From Mucilaginibacter aurantiaciroseus (GTDB lineage Bacteria; Bacteroidota; Bacteroidia; Sphingobacteriales; Sphingobacteriaceae): a stretch of 64,000 nt of DNA. Location of the stretch: contig NZ_JAMXOF010000001.1 in NCBI RefSeq assembly GCF_024055595.1, positions 496,001 through 560,000 of the forward strand, read 5' to 3'. Positions 18,115-26,971 of the stretch are shown here, piece by piece; position 1 is the stretch's first letter, and the number at the start of each line of letters is the position of its first letter. A program made the translations under genes and the position numbers. The notes beneath the pieces were generated by a model. It was not told the DNA's origin. It saw only the letters and a list, made by a program, of their open reading frames with translations, and did no database searches.

Positions 18115-19689
18115 TTACTCCCCCTGCTTTTCTTCATAATGATACCTGTTCATCAGTTTCAACAATACCCCGTTTGTCCAGCCGAAACCATCTTGTAAAG
18201 GGTATTCGCCGCCGCCTGCGGTTAGGCTGGTATCAACTACGTTATATTTCTCCAATAGTTTTCCGGTCTTTTTAAACACGCGGATGTTTAGTTGCAGCCA
18301 GCGGGTGGCAATGTCTTTAGCCAGTTTGCTGTGGCCGTAGTTCTCCAATCCATCAATAGCCATATATTGTAGGGGCGCCCAGCCATTTGGGGCGTCCCAT
18401 TGCTGGCCGCTAAAATTTAGGGTGGTAACCAATCCACCCGGTTTCAGGAAGTTGGCTTTTAAACCTTCGGCAATTTTATTCGCTTGCGCAGGTGTAGCTA
18501 TCTTAAATTCAAGTGGGAAAACTGCCGCTAAGGTTTGGATAGGCGAGAACTTTTGCGTGGTGAAATTATAATCGCCAAACCAGCCGGTTTTTTCATCCCA
18601 AAAGTATTTAAGGATGGCTTTTTTACGTGCATTTGCTTTGGCAGTGTAGGCAGTGTAAAGTTTAATATTGTCTTTTATTTGATAGGCACGGGCGATGGTT
18701 AGTTCCAGGTTGTAAAGTAAACAGTTCAAATCAACCGGGACAAGGTTGGTAGTTTCGATAGTGCCAAGCGTAGCTGCATCGCTAAACCAGCGGCTGCTAA
18801 AATCCCAGCCGCTTGCTGCAGCCGCGCGTATGTTGTGGTAAAATACAGGTAAAGGCTGCCTGGTGGTTTTAGCGGCGTCTACATCTTTAATATAACTTTC
18901 CTCGCGTGGTTCATCGCTTTCATCCCAGTAGCGGTTAAGCAGGGTGCCATCGGCCATGCGCACTGCCCGGTGGGTAGCTTTGTTATTTGCCAGCGTTGCG
19001 CCGCCCAGCATCCAATAATTATATTCTTTAATAAGTTGTGGCTGATATTTGCTGAGAACGGCATCACCCTCGCTTTTTGCCAGCAGGTTTATCATCAGCG
19101 AAAAAAATGGCGGCTGCGAACGGGTCAAATAGTAAGCGCGGTTCCCGTTGGGGATAAAACCATAAGTATCTATCAGGTAAGCAAAGTTATCTATCATGTT
19201 GCTGATCACCTTGGTTTGTTTGCTTTCCTGCAGGCCAAGCATGGTAAAATAGCTATCCCAGTAGTAGATCTCGCGGAAACGACCGCCCGGCACAATATAT
19301 GGGTTAGGCAACGCCGCTAATGACGATAGTTTTGAAGTAGCATCGGGCTTGCGTTGCAGCACCTGCCATAGCGTATCAATATGCTTGCGGATGCCGTCCT
19401 CGATATTGGTTTGAAAAGCATGGGTAACACCCGATGGTACAGTGAAGTTAGCCGTTACAAACTCCTTTAGGTCGAATCCTGCTTTGCCCAGTTGCTCGTT
19501 ATAGGCCTTCATGATAAGCGATGGCGCGTATTTCGGCGTACAGTCTACAAAGGTTTTATTATCCGGGAATATGGTTGATGATTGTACCGATTCGAACAGG
19601 CCTGGAAATAACTGGCGGGGTGTTTTTTGCTGCGCTTTCACTACAAAAGTGCAAAGCAATAAGGCTGCCACAATAATGGTCTTTTTCAT
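18115..19689 (-). CDS. treA: Periplasmic trehalase, GH37
   Basis: A 524-residue trehalase that hydrolyses alpha,alpha-trehalose to two glucose molecules. Both PROSITE-type signatures are present: PGGRFREIYYWDSY (about residues 134-147) and QWDAPNGWAP (about 425-434). A signal peptide (MKKTIIVAALLLCTFVVKA) places it in the periplasm. Length matches exported bacterial trehalases. It is transcribed alone, facing the M28 gene, with its start 87 bp from the PAP2_C gene end. Together with the GH65 enzyme it points to trehalose use by this strain. Confidence 0.95.
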   Translation of the reverse strand: MKKTIIVAALLLCTFVVKAQQKTPRQLFPGLFESVQSSTIFPDNKTFVDCTPKYAPSLIMKAYNEQLGKAGFDLKEFVTANFTVPSGVTHAFQTNIEDGIRKHIDTLWQVLQRKPDATSKLSSLAALPNPYIVPGGRFREIYYWDSYFTMLGLQESKQTKVISNMIDNFAYLIDTYGFIPNGNRAYYLTRSQPPFFSLMINLLAKSEGDAVLSKYQPQLIKEYNYWMLGGATLANNKATHRAVRMADGTLLNRYWDESDEPREESYIKDVDAAKTTRQPLPVFYHNIRAAAASGWDFSSRWFSDAATLGTIETTNLVPVDLNCLLYNLELTIARAYQIKDNIKLYTAYTAKANARKKAILKYFWDEKTGWFGDYNFTTQKFSPIQTLAAVFPLEFKIATPAQANKIAEGLKANFLKPGGLVTTLNFSGQQWDAPNGWAPLQYMAIDGLENYGHSKLAKDIATRWLQLNIRVFKKTGKLLEKYNVVDTSLTAGGGEYPLQDGFGWTNGVLLKLMNRYHYEEKQGE

Positions 19690-19775
19690 TTACAAGGGGT
19701 ATTATTGCTTATAATAAAGCCCTTAAATTTAAGCTTTTAATGCAGTAAACACAAACGGTTTATGAAAGGGCTTAC

Positions 19776-20444
19776 TTAATTTTCGTTGTTTTTAAGTGTA
19801 TCCAGCTTCAGTATTTTGCGCACGCCAAGGAATATCAGATATACCAGGATGGGCGCTGCAACCACATCAATGGTGTAGTGGATATGCTGAACAAGCAACA
19901 GTACCATAACAGCAACAATGCATATAAAACCCAGGATCTTATCGTTACGTTTCTCCAAACATAAAAATATAAGCACCATGGTTGATGTGTGGCCGGAGAA
20001 GAACAGGTCGCGGGTTATAACTGTATTGCCGTAGAATACCTCGGTAAGAGGGTCTGCCAGGTGGATAAGGCCAACAGGCGGATCCAACGCTATGAGGTAA
20101 ATGGTTATCATGCGTGCAAGGTTGATGAATATCAGCGTACACACGTAGTTAATATAGATAACAGGGTTATACAATGAGCGCACAAATATCAGCGTAGCCA
20201 TGCCCCAGATAATGGTGAATATGATGATGGAAACGTCATATGCAGGCACATGGGCCAAAACCCAATCATCAAGTACAATGCCTTGTCGTTTTTGTATATG
20301 GCTAAAAAATATGGGTAAGGATGATAGCAGGATGGCAACAATAAAAGAACCTATTAATAATTTATCGCGTTTTTTTGGTGATTGCAGGGCAGCAGTCCAG
20401 GCTTGTTTTATAGAAGGTTTACCTAATTCCGACACTATATACAT
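19776..20444 (-). CDS. PAP2_C / sphingomyelin-synthase-like membrane protein
   Basis: A 222-residue protein with about five to six transmembrane segments. It carries the two active-site motifs of the sphingomyelin-synthase-like PAP2_C group: DLFFSGHTSTMVL (about residues 144-156) and HIHYTIDVVAAP (about 187-198), giving the His-His-Asp triad of lipid phosphotransferases. Relatives transfer phospho-headgroups onto ceramide or act as lipid phosphatases. Sphingobacteriaceae make sphingolipids, so a role in sphingolipid headgroup transfer is plausible but unproven. The gene is single and divergent from the ethanolamine permease. Confidence 0.8.
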   Translation of the reverse strand: MYIVSELGKPSIKQAWTAALQSPKKRDKLLIGSFIVAILLSSLPIFFSHIQKRQGIVLDDWVLAHVPAYDVSIIIFTIIWGMATLIFVRSLYNPVIYINYVCTLIFINLARMITIYLIALDPPVGLIHLADPLTEVFYGNTVITRDLFFSGHTSTMVLIFLCLEKRNDKILGFICIVAVMVLLLVQHIHYTIDVVAAPILVYLIFLGVRKILKLDTLKNNEN

Positions 20445-20631
20445 TAATTAAGGAAGTGCAAATTTACAAAAACCCCCAGTATTAATTTAGGGTTAGTTGA
20501 ATATTGCATTTTCGTTAGAATAGACTGAGATGGTAAGCAATTGTTACTAAAATTGTTGCGTATGGTTGTTTTTGTTTGGGTAATTTTAATGAGTATCTTA
20601 AGGCTTTGTAAAAATCATAAATAACAAACCT

Positions 20632-21993
20632 TTGAAAAACATCGACGCCAAGCAACTGAAACGTGTTTTAAAGCCTATCCACCTTTGGGCCATAGCGGTA
20701 GGCCTTGTAATATCCGGCGAATATTTTGGCTGGAATTTGGGTTGGGCGGTATCGGGCACAATTGGTTTTTTGATAGCCACATTGGTAGTCACGCTAATGT
20801 ACGTCACTTTTATATTTAGCTATACCGAGTTAACAAGCGCTATTCCGCATGCCGGCGGTGCATTTGCTTATGCTTACCGTGCCATGGGGCCTTTTGGCGG
20901 GCTGATAGCCGGTTATGCCACGCTGATAGACTTTTTGTTTGCCACCCCCGCCATAGCTTTTTCTTTGGGGGCGTATCTACATTTTTTGCATCCGCAGATA
21001 GAAGTTTTACCATCGGCACTGATTTTTAACGTGGTGTTTATATTGTTGAATATTTCTGGGGTGAAAGAGTCGGCGACGTTCTCGGTATTTATAACCATTT
21101 TAGCTGTTGGCGAATTGTTGCTTTTTATGGGTGTGGTTGCGCCATCCTTTAAAATGGATAACTATTTATCCAACCCCATGCCTTTCGGCTGGAGCGGCGT
21201 ATTTGCGGCCCTGCCATTCGCGGTATGGTTTTATCTGGCGATAGAGGGCGTAGCTATGGTTGCCGAAGAAGTGAAAGACCCAAAGCGTAATATTCCGCGG
21301 GGTTATATCTCGGCACTAATTACGCTTGTGTTTTTAGCTTTAGGTGTAATGATATTAACCGGCGGTGTTACCGACTGGCGCAAACTAAGCAACCTGGATT
21401 ACCCCCTGCCGGAGGCTATCGGCATCGTTTTAGGCAAGGCAAACGGATTTACCAAAATATTCGCCAGTATAGGCTTGTTCGGGTTGATCGCATCCATCCA
21501 CGGGACGATCCTGGCATCATCAAGGCAGGTGTTTGCCTTGGCCAGGAGCGGTTATTTACCTCGCGGGCTAGCATCGGTCAATCAAAAATTTAAAACGCCG
21601 CACCGGGCTATTATAGCGGGCGGGGTAGTTAGCTTTATCGCCTTGTTTACCGGTACCACAGGGCAAATCATCATCCTATCGGTAATGGGGGCGGTGGTGA
21701 TGTACATGATGAGTATGATCAGCCTGTTCATCCTCCGCAAAAAAGAACCCCGTATGGAGCGGCCTTTCGTTGCTGTATTTTATCCTTTGTTCCCGGCTAT
21801 CGCGCTGGTGATCTCTACCATTTGCATGTTCGCCATTACCTATTATAATTTTATGCTGAGCCTGATCTTCTTTGCCGGGCTTGCTTTTGCCATTGCCATT
21901 TTTATGCTGATGGGTAAGCATAAGCAAAGGATAATGGATGATGAGTTAATGGAAAAAGCATTGGAACAGCAGGTTATACCAATCAGTAAATAA
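20632..21993 (+). CDS. eat: Ethanolamine permease, APC superfamily
   Basis: A 453-residue, 12-TM amino-acid/polyamine/organocation transporter. The N-terminal LWAIAVGLVISGEYFGWNLG and YTELTSAIPHAGGAFAYAYR segments are those of the ethanolamine permease subgroup. The start is TTG at 20632; no ATG precedes the first membrane segments and a stop lies upstream, so the TTG is needed. The gene lies upstream of eutB/eutC on the same strand, which supports uptake of ethanolamine. The C-terminal tail is charged and cytoplasmic. Confidence 0.9.
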   Translation: MKNIDAKQLKRVLKPIHLWAIAVGLVISGEYFGWNLGWAVSGTIGFLIATLVVTLMYVTFIFSYTELTSAIPHAGGAFAYAYRAMGPFGGLIAGYATLIDFLFATPAIAFSLGAYLHFLHPQIEVLPSALIFNVVFILLNISGVKESATFSVFITILAVGELLLFMGVVAPSFKMDNYLSNPMPFGWSGVFAALPFAVWFYLAIEGVAMVAEEVKDPKRNIPRGYISALITLVFLALGVMILTGGVTDWRKLSNLDYPLPEAIGIVLGKANGFTKIFASIGLFGLIASIHGTILASSRQVFALARSGYLPRGLASVNQKFKTPHRAIIAGGVVSFIALFTGTTGQIIILSVMGAVVMYMMSMISLFILRKKEPRMERPFVAVFYPLFPAIALVISTICMFAITYYNFMLSLIFFAGLAFAIAIFMLMGKHKQRIMDDELMEKALEQQVIPISK

Positions 21994-22072
21994 TCTTAAA
22001 AAACATTATCGGCGCAAAGCAACCATCCTTAAATTGTGGGCGTAATCATATTAAAAACTAAAATCATTTAAT

Positions 22073-22453
22073 ATGAAAAAGTACATCTTAGGGGTATCAT
22101 TTATGATAGCGGTTGTGGTTATGGGTATTGCAGCCTGTTCAAAATCGGGCAGCAACGATCCTGCACCAACCAAGTCTACTACTCCCACGGCCCCCACCAC
22201 AGGCGGCGCTTCTGTAAGTATTTCGGGTTTCGCCTTTTCTCCTGCAAGCGTTACTATTAAAGCAGGCGAGGCTGTAAAATGGACAAATGCCGATACCGCA
22301 CCACACACAGCGACCGATGTTGCCGGCAGCTTTGACAGCGGCATGTTAAACCAATCCGGTTCGTTTTCGCATACGTTTGCAACGGCCGGTACTTATACTT
22401 ACAAATGCGTTATCCACTCAACTATGGCTACTGCTACTGTTGTGGTACAATAA
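22073..22453 (+). CDS. Plastocyanin/azurin-like blue copper lipoprotein
   Basis: A 126-residue cupredoxin-like lipoprotein: lipobox IAAC (Cys22), a Ser/Thr/Pro linker to about residue 45, then a single cupredoxin domain. The type 1 copper ligands are visible as His in APHTATD, then Cys and His in YKCVIH, and Met in HSTM. It should shuttle electrons or bind copper at the cell envelope. It sits between the ethanolamine permease and eutB on the same strand, an unusual place; a link to ethanolamine breakdown is only positional. A hairpin follows the gene. Confidence 0.9.
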   Translation: MKKYILGVSFMIAVVVMGIAACSKSGSNDPAPTKSTTPTAPTTGGASVSISGFAFSPASVTIKAGEAVKWTNADTAPHTATDVAGSFDSGMLNQSGSFSHTFATAGTYTYKCVIHSTMATATVVVQ

Positions 22454-22458
22454 TTAAT

Positions 22459-22520
22459 AAGTGAGCATTCGCCATGTTTAAGGTTGGTGAGGATTTTATT
22501 ATTAGTGGTGGTGCTCACTT
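22459..22520 (+). terminator. Possible terminator after the cupredoxin gene
   Basis: Inverted repeat of 9 bp (AAGTGAGCA with TGCTCACTT) with a long loop of 44 nt, followed by TATTTTTCTT. It begins six bases after the stop codon. The long loop makes it weak, so read-through into eutB is possible. Confidence 0.4.
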
Positions 22521-22636
22521 TATTTTTCTTCTCTTGCAGTTTCTCCAAGACATGCCAATGTTAAGCTTTTATTAAAACAACTCATTATTGCGGGTTTTTA
22601 CGCCGAAGAATTTATCTTAGTAAAAACTAAAGTATT

Positions 22637-24025
22637 ATGCCGTATCAGCATACCGTACAGGGTAAGGTTTACAGGTTTGATAACCTGCGGATATTACTGG
22701 CAAAAGCCTCACCGTTCCGTACAGGGGATGCCCTTGCGGGATTAAGCGCCGAAACCTACGAAGAACGTGTTGCCGCACAGATAACATTGGCTGATGTTTC
22801 CATTAAAACTTTCCTGAATGAAGCTGTCATCCCTTACGAAGAGGATGATGTTACACGACTAATAATAGACAGCCACGATGCAAATGCATTCGTACTAATA
22901 AGCCATTTAACCATCGGTGAACTGCGCGACTGGTTGCTGAAGGATGAAACGGATACCCTTGTTCTAAAGACTATTGAAAACGCCATAACGCCCGAGATGG
23001 CCGCTGCGGTTTCAAAAATAATGCGCAACCAGGATCTTATCGCGGTAGCAAAAAAATGCGAGGTGGTTACCCGGTTCCGTAATACAATAGGCCTACACGG
23101 CCACTTCTCTACCCGGTTACAACCCAACCATCCCACAGATGATCCGCGCGGCATTGCCGCCAGTTTGATAGAAGGCCTGCTGTATGGTAGCGGCGATGCG
23201 GTAATAGGTACTAACCCGGCAACGGATAGTCCGCAGGCGGTAATGCAGATCCTCGTGTTGGTTGACAACCTGAGGCAGCAATTTGACATCCCTACCCAAA
23301 GCTGTGTGCTTAGCCATATTACCACTACGCTGGAACTCATCAATAAAAATGCACCCGTCGATCTTTGTTTTCAATCCATCGCAGGTACGCAAAAGGCCAA
23401 TAACAGTTTCGGGGTGAGTTTAAACTTATTAGATGAAGCTTACCAGGCCACGTTATCATTAAACCGCGGCACGGTAGGCAACAATGTAATGTATTTTGAA
23501 ACAGGCCAAGGCAGCGCCTTATCGGCAAATGCACATCACGGGGTAGATCAGCAAACCTGTGAGGCGAGGGCTTACGCTGTAGCTAAAAAGTTTAACCCGT
23601 TTTTAGTGAACTCGGTAGTGGGTTTTATCGGTCCCGAGTATTTGTACGATGGTAAGCAGATCATCCGCGCAGCGCTTGAAGATCACTTTTGCGCCAAACT
23701 GCTCGGCCTGCCCATGGGGATGGATATTTGCTACACTAACCACGCCGAAGCTGACCAGGACGATATGGATAACCTGCTCACTCTACTTGGCGTAGCAGGC
23801 TGCAACTTTATCATGGGTATCCCCGGCAGCGATGATATTATGCTGAATTACCAAAGCACATCCTTCCATGATGCTTTGTATTTGCGTAAGGTATTAGGCT
23901 TAAAACCAGCGCCTGAGTTTGAGCGATGGCTGATAAAACAAGGCCTATTTGATGAACAAGGTAACCGCTCTGCTACCGCTGCAGCCGGTTTGTTAAAAGA
24001 TATGGGAAACCTATGGATAAAATAA
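22637..24025 (+). CDS. eutB: Ethanolamine ammonia-lyase large subunit
   Basis: A 462-residue EutB, the TIM-barrel catalytic subunit that with EutC and adenosylcobalamin converts ethanolamine to acetaldehyde and ammonia. Recognisable segments are HLTIGELRDWLL, the FRNTIGLHGHFSTRLQPNHP active-site stretch, MYFETGQGSALSANAHHG, and GMDICYTNHAEADQDDMDNL followed by FIMGIPGSDDIMLNYQSTS. Length matches the family (about 455-470). The stop overlaps the eutC start by 13 bases, implying translational coupling. No cobalamin riboswitch could be recognised upstream. Confidence 0.96.
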   Translation: MPYQHTVQGKVYRFDNLRILLAKASPFRTGDALAGLSAETYEERVAAQITLADVSIKTFLNEAVIPYEEDDVTRLIIDSHDANAFVLISHLTIGELRDWLLKDETDTLVLKTIENAITPEMAAAVSKIMRNQDLIAVAKKCEVVTRFRNTIGLHGHFSTRLQPNHPTDDPRGIAASLIEGLLYGSGDAVIGTNPATDSPQAVMQILVLVDNLRQQFDIPTQSCVLSHITTTLELINKNAPVDLCFQSIAGTQKANNSFGVSLNLLDEAYQATLSLNRGTVGNNVMYFETGQGSALSANAHHGVDQQTCEARAYAVAKKFNPFLVNSVVGFIGPEYLYDGKQIIRAALEDHFCAKLLGLPMGMDICYTNHAEADQDDMDNLLTLLGVAGCNFIMGIPGSDDIMLNYQSTSFHDALYLRKVLGLKPAPEFERWLIKQGLFDEQGNRSATAAAGLLKDMGNLWIK

Positions 24026-24771
24026 CCAAACCCGACCAAAACGATCCATTGAGCTTTTTAAAGGAGTTTACCGCCGCGCGCATCGCCATTGGCGCAACGG
24101 GGAGCAGCATCCCAACCAAACAATCATTGGAGTTTAAACTGGCGCATGCCCACGCCCGCGACGCCGTTTATTCTGCTATGGACATTGAAGGTTTGGAAGA
24201 TGCGCTGGGGCAATTTCACCGCCCCGTTTTGCAACTGCATAGTATGGCTGACAGCCGCGCACAATACCTGCAACGCCCCGATCTCGGCCGAAAATCCAAC
24301 GAAGAATCCCTTAACCGACTCGCCGACCAGATAACAGGGGACGATGTGGTGATTATTATTGCCGATGGGTTATCCGCGATAGCGATAAATGAAAATGTGC
24401 TGCCGCTTTTGCAATTGCTCATACCCAAATTATCAGCCGCCAATTTAAAAATTGCGCCACTATGCCTGGTAGAGCAGGGCAGGGTAGCCATTGGCGATAA
24501 TATAGCCCACGAGTTGCAGTCAAGACTTTCTATCGTACTGATAGGTGAACGACCAGGGTTAAGCTCGGCAGATAGTATTGGCGCTTATCTTACTTATCAG
24601 CCCAAACCAGGTTTAAAGGATAATTCTCGCAATTGTATCTCCAATATCCGCCCCGGCGGGCTGGATTTTAAATCTGCGGCAGATAAGATCTTTTACCTGG
24701 TGCAGGAAAGTTTCAGGCGCAAACTTTCAGGCGTGGAGTTGAAAGATAATGAAGGTTTGCTGGTGGGGTGA
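24013..24771 (+). CDS. eutC: Ethanolamine ammonia-lyase small subunit
   Basis: A 252-residue EutC, the cobalamin-binding small subunit. Family stretches include ARIAIGATGSSIPTKQSLEF, AHARDAVYSAMD, DDVVIIIADGLSAIAI and VLIGERPGLSSADSIGAYLT, plus the NCISNIRPGG segment near the end. The start overlaps eutB by 13 bases in another frame. It converges with the DUF4174 gene, whose stop is directly adjacent. No EutA reactivase, microcompartment shell or acetaldehyde dehydrogenase gene is present in the window. Confidence 0.95.
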   Translation: MDKITKPDQNDPLSFLKEFTAARIAIGATGSSIPTKQSLEFKLAHAHARDAVYSAMDIEGLEDALGQFHRPVLQLHSMADSRAQYLQRPDLGRKSNEESLNRLADQITGDDVVIIIADGLSAIAINENVLPLLQLLIPKLSAANLKIAPLCLVEQGRVAIGDNIAHELQSRLSIVLIGERPGLSSADSIGAYLTYQPKPGLKDNSRNCISNIRPGGLDFKSAADKIFYLVQESFRRKLSGVELKDNEGLLVG

Positions 24772-25125
24772 TTATTGTTTTTTCATTTCCTGTTTCCGCA
24801 TCGGCATCGCATCAATAATTCCGTAAAGTTTTTGCAGGTTTATGGGTTGCGAACTACGGTATTTCTCACCTCCGTCTTTCCCCGTTAATGTAACTGTAAA
24901 AAAACCTGTTATCTTATTTTTATTAAATACTGCAGCGTTTGCGTCACTGTAAATATAAGTCTGGATAACAATATTCCTGATGGCAAGCCCGGGCTTATCG
25001 TCATTTAATATTTTCAATTGCTGTGTATAGGCAGCATTATCAGCACTGGTGGTATATAGCGCTAAAACACGTTTTTCATTAGTTTGAAAAAATAACATTA
25101 TCGACAGGATTATTAAACGTACCAT
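24772..25125 (-). CDS. DUF4174 family protein
   Basis: A 117-residue protein with a short N-terminal hydrophobic segment that could export it. It has the features of the thioredoxin-fold DUF4174 family: an N-terminal KRVLALYTTSAD strand, FFTVTLTGKDGGEKYRS in the middle, and the hallmark IDAMPMRKQEM near the C-terminus. No catalytic cysteines are seen, and the family's role is unknown. Its stop abuts the eutC stop, with no room for a terminator between them. Confidence 0.8.
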   Translation of the reverse strand: MVRLIILSIMLFFQTNEKRVLALYTTSADNAAYTQQLKILNDDKPGLAIRNIVIQTYIYSDANAAVFNKNKITGFFTVTLTGKDGGEKYRSSQPINLQKLYGIIDAMPMRKQEMKKQ

Positions 25126-25292
25126 AAATATTGTTTATTGAGTAATAGAATTGAACCCGAAATTGTTAGTTGCGATAAAATTGCGAAAAGCATTGCAACT
25201 TTAAAGCTACTAAGAATAATTGCCGTTTTTGGATGGTTTTTTGACAACTATTCAGAATAAATATACGTAATTAGGTTAATTAATTCTAATAT

Positions 25293-26498
25293 ATGCTAAA
25301 CAACCCGATCCCCGAGAATGAAATGGAAAGGATCATCAGTCTGGCCGACTATGACCTTGATTACACGAGCTTCCAAGACAGTTTTAAAGATTTGGCGAAG
25401 TTAGCCGCGAAAGTTGCAGGTACCGAAATATCGCTGATTAATTTAATTGATTCGTTTACACAATGGACAATAACCAGCCATGGTTTGGATATTGACCAAA
25501 TGCCGCGCGAGGACTCGGTTTGCCAATATACCATTGCCGGCAATAACGACCACTTTGAAGTGCAGGACCTTAAAGCCGATGACCGTTTCAAAGATAAATT
25601 TTATGTGACAGATAAACCCAATCTACGCTATTATTATGGCATCCCTTTAACCACAAATGAAGGCCATAATTTGGGGGCATTATGTATGCTTGATAAAGAC
25701 TTGAAAACGTTGTCGCCAGAGAAGATAGAGTTGTTAAAGATAATAGTTGACGAAATTGTTAACCGCTTGAATGTGCACCGTTTAATTACCTGCCTCAAAA
25801 CCAAATTGCACGAAGCCAACGAAACCAAAATGAAGGTAGCACACGACATCCGCGGGCCTTTAGGGGGTATTATAGGCCTGGCGCAGGTAATAAGTGAGCA
25901 GGGACACGAGAATAAGATAGAAGAGGTGCTGGAGTTTATTAACCTGATCCAGCGAAGCGGCCGCTCGTTACTGGAACTTGCCGACGAGATATTAACCGCC
26001 GACAAGCCCCAGCGCGACCTGAAAACTGACGAGTTTAACCTGATTGTTTTTAAAGACAAACTCGAAAAACTTTACACGCCTCAAGCCATGAATAAGAAGA
26101 TTGCCTTTACTGTAAGTACATCGGTAAATTTATCAACCATACCATTTTCTAAAAACAAACTGCTGCAAATTACCGGTAATCTCATTTCAAACGCCATGAA
26201 GTTTACCCCAATAAGCGGTAAGGTAACGGTTGTCCTGAGCCTTAAAATAGAGGAAACGCAAAACTTGCTTCAAATAAATGTGACGGATACGGGAGTAGGT
26301 TTAAGTCTGCAGGCTGTAGAAACCATACTAAGCGGCAAAGCCCAATCTACCGATGGCACAAGTGGCGAACAGGGCTACGGCTTTGGGTTGGCGTTGGTAA
26401 AACATTTGGTAGATAGCCTGAAGGGTACTATGCATATTTACTCAAACCCCGGTAACGGGGCTAACTTTGAGATAGTATTGCCACAGGTGCAAGCGTAA
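25293..26498 (+). CDS. GAF-domain sensor histidine kinase
   Basis: A 401-residue cytoplasmic histidine kinase. The GAF domain spans about residues 20-165 (SLINLIDSFTQW, DSVCQYTI, YYYGIPLTT, LGALCMLD). The HisKA H-box is KVAHDIRGPLGG with phospho-acceptor His184. The HATPase domain has N box NLISNAMKF, G1 DTGVGLS and G2 GYGFGLALVKHL. There are no transmembrane segments, so the signal is sensed inside the cell. No response regulator is adjacent. The stimulus is unknown. Confidence 0.92.
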   Translation: MLNNPIPENEMERIISLADYDLDYTSFQDSFKDLAKLAAKVAGTEISLINLIDSFTQWTITSHGLDIDQMPREDSVCQYTIAGNNDHFEVQDLKADDRFKDKFYVTDKPNLRYYYGIPLTTNEGHNLGALCMLDKDLKTLSPEKIELLKIIVDEIVNRLNVHRLITCLKTKLHEANETKMKVAHDIRGPLGGIIGLAQVISEQGHENKIEEVLEFINLIQRSGRSLLELADEILTADKPQRDLKTDEFNLIVFKDKLEKLYTPQAMNKKIAFTVSTSVNLSTIPFSKNKLLQITGNLISNAMKFTPISGKVTVVLSLKIEETQNLLQINVTDTGVGLSLQAVETILSGKAQSTDGTSGEQGYGFGLALVKHLVDSLKGTMHIYSNPGNGANFEIVLPQVQA

Positions 26499-26594
26499 AA
26501 CTTATAATACACCGTTTGATGCGTATTGTAAATTGATAACTTTAAAACAACCAACCCATCAAACCGTATTAAATTACGAAAAAGCAAACCTTAA

Positions 26595-26819
26595 ACTGGC
26601 GCCTGCTGTTCATTTCAAAAATATCTTTTTGCTAATTCGCTGCTGAGCAGGTTTGCTAAGCCCAACAGCATGATAAACGGGGTACAGATAGAAGTAATTA
26701 CCTATTCATTCCGCAGTATGCCGGGTACGGCAGAAGACCTGCTTAAATACTGCATCGACTGTAATATAAATGCCATTGAGTTAATGGGCGATGCCACGCG
26801 TACGCCAACAAGGCTTTAA
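26595..26819 (+). pseudogene. Remnant of a sugar-phosphate isomerase/epimerase-like gene
   Basis: A frame open from 26595 to the stop at 26819 contains LLSRFAKPNS followed by MINGVQIEVITYSFRSMPGT and LLKYCIDCNINAIELMGDA. This resembles the mature start of exported xylose-isomerase-like TIM-barrel proteins common in Bacteroidota. After ELMGDA the similarity stops and a TAA follows within eight codons, so about 250 residues of the usual protein are missing. No start codon precedes 26670 in this frame. It is probably a decayed fragment; a 49-codon gene from 26670 is the less likely alternative. Confidence 0.6.
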
Positions 26820-26837
26820 AATTGTTTGCAACGGATC

Positions 26838-26879
26838 AAAAAACGAGGCGTCTATACCTTAATAGACACCTCGTTTTTT
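26838..26879 (+). terminator. Intrinsic terminator after the isomerase-like remnant
   Basis: Stem of 17 pairs with one mismatch (AAAAAACGAGG-c-GTCTAT with ATAGAC-a-CCTCGTTTTTT) around the loop ACCTTA, followed by more T. It is well preserved although the gene before it is degenerate. It may work in both directions. Confidence 0.8.
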
Positions 26880-26971
26880 TAAGACACATTTTTATATTCG
26901 TTTTATAAAAAAATACATTTATCTTTTATTTTGCCCTTATTTCCAGCAGCTGCAGTTACACCGTTTATGTT

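Noticed and set aside
22454..22636. Possible cobalamin riboswitch before eutB
   Set aside because: The leader is short and lacks a recognisable B12-box; only a weak hairpin was seen.
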